Assembly (NCBI RefSeq): GCF_003116135.1
Contig: NZ_PDOA01000008.1
Coordinates: 1-64,000, forward strand
Origin: Teichococcus aestuarii
GTDB taxonomy: Bacteria; Pseudomonadota; Alphaproteobacteria; Acetobacterales; Acetobacteraceae
Reading direction: 5' to 3'
DNA length: 64,000 nucleotides
Of this stretch, positions 59,800-64,000 are shown in pieces (position 1 is the stretch's first letter; the number at the start of each line of letters is the position of its first letter). The notes beneath the pieces were generated by a model, which worked only from the letters and a program-made list of their open reading frames with translations, had not been told where the DNA came from and did no database searches. A program made the position numbers and the translations under genes.

Positions 59800-61305
59800 T
59801 TACCGCACCGTCGCCAGCAGCGCGTCCCACATGCTCTGCACGACGGACATCACCCGTGCATTGGCGGCATAGGCGTTCTGCAGCTGCACCATCGCCGCCA
59901 TCTCGGCATCGACATCGACACCCTCGCGCGCCTGCACCATGGCGTCGAACTGCGCCCGCACGGCGCCGGACTGCGCGGCGGCGGCCGAGGCGGCATCGGC
60001 CTCGGCGCTCTGCCGCCCCAGGGTGGCGGCGGCGTAGTCGCCGATCCGCTGCGCGCCGCCGGTGCCGGTGGCCAGCGTGCCGCCCGGGCCGAGATTGTTG
60101 CCGGCGATCGCCGCATGCGGCATGCCGGCGGCCGATTCGAGACCGAAGGCGTAATCGCCCACACGGTTGAGCAAGGCAGTGTAGCCGCTCGGCCCGCCCG
60201 CCGGGTTGGGCGGGAACCCGCCCGAATCGGGCGTGCCGTCGCGCAGCAGCGCCGGGTTTGCGGCGATGGCCGGGTTGACCGCCATCCGCCCGGCGAAGCC
60301 GGCGATGGCCGGGCCGGCGCCCGCGGCAGTCGGGTCTGGGGGAGCGCCGCCGCCGGGCTCGGTGAACAGGCGCAGCCCCTGCTCCTCCAGACGGTGCGCC
60401 AGGGTGGCGGCGGTCATGTCCAGCTCGGCCTGCATGCGCGGCAGCGTCTCGTCGCGCAGGGTGAAGCCCTCGCCGATGCGGCCGCCGAGCGCCGCGCCAT
60501 CGGCCAGGTTCATGCCGTTCAGCGTCAGCCCGGGCAGGGTGCCGGCCGGGGCGCCGTGGTAGCTGCCGGCCGTCACCGTGGCATCGGCCAGGGCGAAGGG
60601 GCTGGCCTTGGGGTCCAGCGGCAGGGTGTGGCCGCCCGGCAGCATCAGGGTGACACCGCCATTCTCCGCCGCCAGCGGCGTCACGCCGACCAGGGTGGAG
60701 AGGCTGGCCACGGCGGCGTCGCGCTGGTCCTGCAGGGCGGCGGCGCCGCGCCCGGCGGCGGTCTCGTTGCGCACCAGGATGTCGAGCCGCGCGATGTCCT
60801 GCAGCAGGGTGTTGGCGCTGCCGACATCGGCGCGCAGGCCGTCCTGCACGCCCTGGCGGGCGCGGTCCAGGGCGCCGCCAAGCGCGTTCATCCGCCCGGC
60901 CAGCACGCGCGCCGACTCCAGCGTGGCGGATTGCGCGGTGCTGTCGGCCGGGCTGGCGGCGAGGCTGGCGAAGCTGTCGCGCAGCGCGCCGATCAGCCCG
61001 GCCGGGCTGGTGCCGTCCGCCGGATCGCCCAGCAGGCGGGAGAGGGCGCCGAGCGTGTCGCTGCGCAGGCCGGCGGCGGCTTCCTCGGCGGCGGCGCGGC
61101 GCGCCTCCAGCCGCAGCGCCGGGTCGATGTCCCGCCGCGGGTCGAGCGCCCGCACCCCGCCGGTGAGGAGGGATTGCCCCTCCACCTGCTTGCGGGTGTA
61201 GCCGGCCACGCCGGCACCGGCGACATTCTGCGCCGCCGTGCCGAGTTGCCGGCTCGTCAGCCGCAGGCCGCTGCTGGCGGTGAGGAGCGCGCTATCGAGG
61301 CTCAT
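59800..61305 (-). CDS. flgK: FlgK, hook-filament junction protein
   Basis: The 501-residue protein has the rod-family N-terminus (ASSGLRLTSRQLGTAAQNVAGAGVAGYTRK, split, about 10-39), RNETAAGRGAAALQDQRDAAV (split, about 178-198) with the FlgK D-Q-R-D motif, and the C-terminal helix AEMAAMVQLQNAYAANARVM (about 468-487). ATG 61305 is chosen over ATG 61314; neither has a strong ribosome site. It follows the EAL gene by 48 bases. Confidence 0.9.
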   Translation of the reverse strand: MSLDSALLTASSGLRLTSRQLGTAAQNVAGAGVAGYTRKQVEGQSLLTGGVRALDPRRDIDPALRLEARRAAAEEAAAGLRSDTLGALSRLLGDPADGTSPAGLIGALRDSFASLAASPADSTAQSATLESARVLAGRMNALGGALDRARQGVQDGLRADVGSANTLLQDIARLDILVRNETAAGRGAAALQDQRDAAVASLSTLVGVTPLAAENGGVTLMLPGGHTLPLDPKASPFALADATVTAGSYHGAPAGTLPGLTLNGMNLADGAALGGRIGEGFTLRDETLPRMQAELDMTAATLAHRLEEQGLRLFTEPGGGAPPDPTAAGAGPAIAGFAGRMAVNPAIAANPALLRDGTPDSGGFPPNPAGGPSGYTALLNRVGDYAFGLESAAGMPHAAIAGNNLGPGGTLATGTGGAQRIGDYAAATLGRQSAEADAASAAAAQSGAVRAQFDAMVQAREGVDVDAEMAAMVQLQNAYAANARVMSVVQSMWDALLATVR

Positions 61306-61353
61306 GCCGCGCATCACAGCCGGCAAATGTTAACCGCATGCGTCCGGCTCCGC

Positions 61354-63021
61354 TCACTCGGCCTGCAGGGCGCGGCCGCTGAGATGCCCCGGCAGCCGGC
61401 CGGGCCGGCCGAACAGCCAGCCCTGGCCGTAGCGGGCGCCGAAGCCCAGCGCCACGGCGGCATCCGCCTCGGTCTCGATCCGCTCCGCCACCACCTCGGC
61501 GCCGAGGGCATGGGCCAGCTCCACCAGCGCGGTGACGAAGGCGCGGTCCTCGGCGCGGGCGGGGCCGTCCAGCCCGGTGACGAGCCGGCCATCCAGCTTC
61601 ACCAGCGCCGGGCGCAGCAGGCGGAGATAGCTCAGCCCCGCCGCGCCGGCGCCGAAATCATCGACGCAAAGCACCACGCCACGCTCGCGCAGGGCGGAGC
61701 AGGTGGCGGCGGCGGCCACCTCGTCCTCGATCTCGGCGGTCTCCGTCACCTCCAGCAGCAGGCGGCGCCGCAGCGCCGGCGGGGTGGCGTCGAGCAGCGC
61801 CAGCAGCCGGGCGCGGAAGCCGCCATCCTGCAGCGACAGTCCGGAGATGTTGCAGGCCAGGCGCAACGCCGTGTCGCCCTGCTCCATCGCCAGCAGGGTG
61901 GACTGCACCACGGCCAGGTCGAGCTCCACTGCCAGCCCCAGCATCTCCGCCAGGGTGACGAAATCCTGCGGGCTGTGCGGCACGCCGGGCTCGCCGGGCC
62001 AGGGGCGGATCAGCGCCTCGTAATGCGCCGCCGGCCGGCCCTCGCGGCCGAGTGCGACGATGGGCTGGTAGGCCAGGGAGAAGCGGCGGCCGGCGACGGC
62101 GCGGCCGAGCGCCGCGCTGCGCCGGCCGGCGGCGGCGACGAAGCCGTGCAGCCCCTCCTCGAACCCCGCTCTTGCCAGGGCCGCGGCCCCCCCCTGCGCG
62201 AAGGTGCCGAGCGCCAGACGCAGCGCGCGCACCGCCTGCGGCCCGCTCAGCCCGGCCGACTCGGGGTCCGCCAGCGGCAGGGTCTGGGCCGAGACGGCCG
62301 CCCCCGACAGACCGGCGGCGCCGAGGATGGCCTGCAGCCGCTCCACCACCGCGCCGAGGCTGGCATCGCCGGCGGGGCCGAGCACGCCGAAGCGCCCCGG
62401 CGCCAGCTGCGCCGCCACGCCATCCGGGCCGGCATGGTCGGCCAGGGCGGCGGCCACGTCGCGCGCCAGGGCGGGGCGGGGGGAGATCCGCCCGTCGGCG
62501 CCGGAGAGTTCCATCAGCGACAGCACGGTGCCGGCCTCGCCCTCCCGCAATGTCGCCTCGGCGCGGCGGGCCAGCAGGCCGGGCTCGCCAGGGGCGGGAG
62601 AAGGCGCCGGCGCAGGGCAGGGCTCCGCCGCCTGCGGCATGGCCATCGGCTCGGGCAGGGCGGTGAAGCACAGCGCCAGCCGCGCCCCGGGCAGGCGCAG
62701 CCCGTTGAGCAGCTGGGGCGGATGTCCGGGGCAGGCCAGCCGCAGCACCAGCGGCGGCAGCCGGCCCTCGGCGGCCAGCCGCGCCAGGGCACCCTCCAGC
62801 CCCGGGCGGTCTTCCGGCGCCACCAGGGCGCGCAGCGGCCCGCCCAGCGCCGCCGTGCCCAGCCGCGGCAGCAGCGTGCCCGCCAGGAAGGCGATCTGGC
62901 CGCCGGGGTCGGTCTCCACCATCAGCCCGACGGCGGCGAAGGCGAAGGCGGCGAGGCGGTCGGGGCCGGCCTCGTCCGTGGCGGCGGAAGGCGGCGGCCG
63001 CAGCGCCGTCTCAGCCACCAC
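61354..63021 (-). CDS. EAL-domain c-di-GMP phosphodiesterase with degenerate PAS and GGDEF-like parts
   Basis: The 555-residue protein has an N-terminal PAS-like region (about 15-140), a region resembling a degenerate GGDEF domain with no G-G-D-E-F (P-G-R-F-G-V-L at the loop, about 160-285), and a C-terminal EAL domain (about 305-550). Catalytic motifs are intact: YEALIRPW, LACNISGLSL, LLEVTETAEI, CVDDFGAG, LVKLDG, VVAERIET and YGQGW. It should hydrolyse c-di-GMP, promoting motility. The start is GTG at 63021 (or 63018), inside the last codons of fliP, so it is translationally coupled to the export gate. Confidence 0.85.
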   Translation of the reverse strand: MVAETALRPPPSAATDEAGPDRLAAFAFAAVGLMVETDPGGQIAFLAGTLLPRLGTAALGGPLRALVAPEDRPGLEGALARLAAEGRLPPLVLRLACPGHPPQLLNGLRLPGARLALCFTALPEPMAMPQAAEPCPAPAPSPAPGEPGLLARRAEATLREGEAGTVLSLMELSGADGRISPRPALARDVAAALADHAGPDGVAAQLAPGRFGVLGPAGDASLGAVVERLQAILGAAGLSGAAVSAQTLPLADPESAGLSGPQAVRALRLALGTFAQGGAAALARAGFEEGLHGFVAAAGRRSAALGRAVAGRRFSLAYQPIVALGREGRPAAHYEALIRPWPGEPGVPHSPQDFVTLAEMLGLAVELDLAVVQSTLLAMEQGDTALRLACNISGLSLQDGGFRARLLALLDATPPALRRRLLLEVTETAEIEDEVAAAATCSALRERGVVLCVDDFGAGAAGLSYLRLLRPALVKLDGRLVTGLDGPARAEDRAFVTALVELAHALGAEVVAERIETEADAAVALGFGARYGQGWLFGRPGRLPGHLSGRALQAE

Positions 63022-63748
63022 CGGCGAAGCCCTGCACCAGGCTGCCCGAGACCAGCCGCCAGCCATCGACCATGACGAAGAACACCAGCTTGAAGGGCAG
63101 CGAGATGGTGGGGGGCGGCAGCATCATCATGCCGAGGCCCATCAGCACGCTGGCCACCACCAGGTCGATGATGAGGAAGGGCAGGAACAGCAGGAAGCCG
63201 ATCTCGAAGGCGCGGCGCAGCTCGCCCACCATGAAGGCGGGCACCAGGGCGCGCCAGGGCGTCTGCTCCGGCGCGGCCACCTCGGGCATGCGGCCAAGCT
63301 CCAGGAAGAGCGCGATGTCCTCATCCCGCGCATTGGCCAGCATGAAGCCGCGGAACGGCTCGGCGGCGGCGCGCAGCCCGGCCATCTCCTCGATCTGCCC
63401 GGCCGCCATGGGCTGCAGCCCCTGGCTCCAGGACTGCTCCAACACCGGCTGCATGACGAAGAAGGTGAGGAACAGCGACAGCCCGATCAGCACCGGGTTG
63501 GGCGGGATGCCGGGCGCGCCGAGGGCGCTGCGCAGCAGCGACAGCACGATGGCGATCCGCGCAAAGGCCGTGGCCATCACCAGCAGCGAGGGCGCCAGCG
63601 AGAGCAGGCCGATCAGCGCCGTGAGCTGCACGAGTCGCGCGGTGGCCCCGGCGCCGCCCGCCCCCAGGTCGAGATTGAGGCTCTGCGCCAGGGCCGGGAC
63701 CGGCAGCAGGGCGAGGGCAAGCGCCAGGAAGACGGCAAGGCGGCGCAT
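63011..63748 (-). CDS. fliP: FliP, flagellar type III export gate protein
   Basis: The 245-residue protein has a signal-like N-terminus (about 1-21), the FliP motif LIGLLSLAPSLLVMATAFARI (split, about 45-65), a large periplasmic loop and the C-terminal FLPFLIIDLVVASVLMGLGMMMLPP (split, about 192-216) with IDLVVASVLMGLGMMMLP diagnostic. It forms the export core with FliQ and FliR, which are not in the window; normally fliQ follows fliP, but here an EAL gene does. It overlaps the fliO stop by one base. Confidence 0.95.
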   Translation of the reverse strand: MRRLAVFLALALALLPVPALAQSLNLDLGAGGAGATARLVQLTALIGLLSLAPSLLVMATAFARIAIVLSLLRSALGAPGIPPNPVLIGLSLFLTFFVMQPVLEQSWSQGLQPMAAGQIEEMAGLRAAAEPFRGFMLANARDEDIALFLELGRMPEVAAPEQTPWRALVPAFMVGELRRAFEIGFLLFLPFLIIDLVVASVLMGLGMMMLPPPTISLPFKLVFFVMVDGWRLVSGSLVQGFAGGG

Positions 63749-64000
63749 CAGCGTGGCTCCGCTGCGGCGCCGGCGCCGGCGCCGGGCGTGGCGCTGAGCA
63801 GCAGGTCCTGCGGGCCGCCGGTCAGCACCAGCAGCTCGCGCCCGTCGCAGCGCAGCAGCAGCAGGCGGCGGCGCGGGTCGATCGGCAGGCTCTCCAGCAG
63901 GGCCAGGCGGCGCGGCGCGGCGCCGCTCCCCCGGCGGCCGGCAGCCGCCAGGCCAGGCGCCAGGCCCAGGCGGCGCACCACCTGGCCGGCCAGCACGACC
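63748..64000 (-). CDS. fliO: FliO, flagellar export gate assembly protein (partial)
   Basis: Only the C-terminal 84 codons are in the window. RRLALLESLPIDPRRRLLLLRCDGRELLVLTGGPQDLLL (split, positions 63800-63920) matches the conserved FliO cytoplasmic domain. The membrane segment lies beyond the right edge. An in-frame GTG at 63996 is not a plausible start because it would remove the membrane anchor. FliO helps assemble FliP, which is the next gene. Confidence 0.85.
   Translation of the reverse strand, partial: VVLAGQVVRRLGLAPGLAAAGRRGSGAAPRRLALLESLPIDPRRRLLLLRCDGRELLVLTGGPQDLLLSATPGAGAGAAAEPR

Noticed and set aside
61306-61353. A sigma-54 promoter directly upstream of flgK
   Set aside because: The GG and GC elements are nine rather than ten bases apart, so the spacing is wrong; flgK is probably read through from the EAL gene or another promoter type.
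58321-63075. A 1584-codon plus-strand open frame opposite flgL, flgK and the EAL gene
   Set aside because: It is antisense to three well-supported genes, with a low-complexity R/G/A/Q composition; such frames are expected by chance opposite GC-rich codons.

Overview
The window is very GC-rich (roughly 70 percent G+C by eye in coding parts), with dense operons joined by ATGA or TGATG overlaps, few intergenic gaps and no RNA genes or mobile elements that I can see. The flagellar genes follow an alphaproteobacterial pattern: a fliFGHN-flbD-flhA order as in Caulobacter, fliX, sigma-54 type promoters and a CtrA-family regulator. Together with many solute-binding-protein transporters, this suggests an environmental alphaproteobacterium, most likely a Roseomonas-like member of the Acetobacteraceae. 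The genus is an inference.

Layout. 1-123: the start of a gene leaving the window (possibly a glycoside hydrolase), followed by an AT-rich gap. 728-7328: a minus-strand metal or peptide importer of the Nik/Dpp/Cnt type (binding protein, two permeases, a fused double ATPase) behind a cobalamin riboswitch. Upstream of it is a 152-residue unknown protein whose start is preceded by a near-perfect Zur-like palindrome; an Ldh-family dehydrogenase follows the transporter. 7380-20720: one minus-strand operon of twelve genes, starting with a HutC-type GntR regulator, then a complete LIV-type ABC importer, a MmgE/PrpD protein, a PEP mutase/isocitrate lyase family lyase, hydantoinase/oxoprolinase HyuB and HyuA, an isochorismatase-fold protein lacking the usual cysteine, and a flavoprotein. 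20851-28735: divergent plus-strand genes for a LeuCD-type hydro-lyase, a citrate-lyase-beta-like aldolase, a second LIV importer without a binding protein, a carboxymuconolactone decarboxylase-like protein and a 3-hydroxyisobutyrate dehydrogenase-like protein. Two GTCT-N8-AGAC palindromes lie between the two arms. The two arms look like one catabolic module for an unidentified, probably cyclic-amide-derived or branched dicarboxylic compound.

29052-35599: an EIIA-Ntr-like PTS protein followed by a complete six-ORF Mrp/Pha cation/proton antiporter operon with fused A and B subunits. 35616-39039: a metallophosphatase, an FCD-type GntR regulator, a fumarylacetoacetase-family enzyme and a Bug/TctC binding protein. 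39148-41466: a chemoreceptor.

41598-64000: flagellar genes. The minus-strand operon fliF-fliG-fliH-fliN-flbD-flhA-flhF-flhG builds the MS ring, switch and export gate and carries its own sigma-54 activator. FliK and FlgD (minus) face the hook gene flgE (plus), with sigma-54 type promoters between them. MotB and MotA follow a CtrA-like regulator whose receiver has lost its phosphorylation residues. FliX, a secreted lytic transglycosylase, FlgL and FlgK, an EAL c-di-GMP phosphodiesterase translationally coupled to fliP, and the end of fliO complete the window. FlbD and FliX here are the known pair that couples basal-body assembly to sigma-54 dependent late genes.
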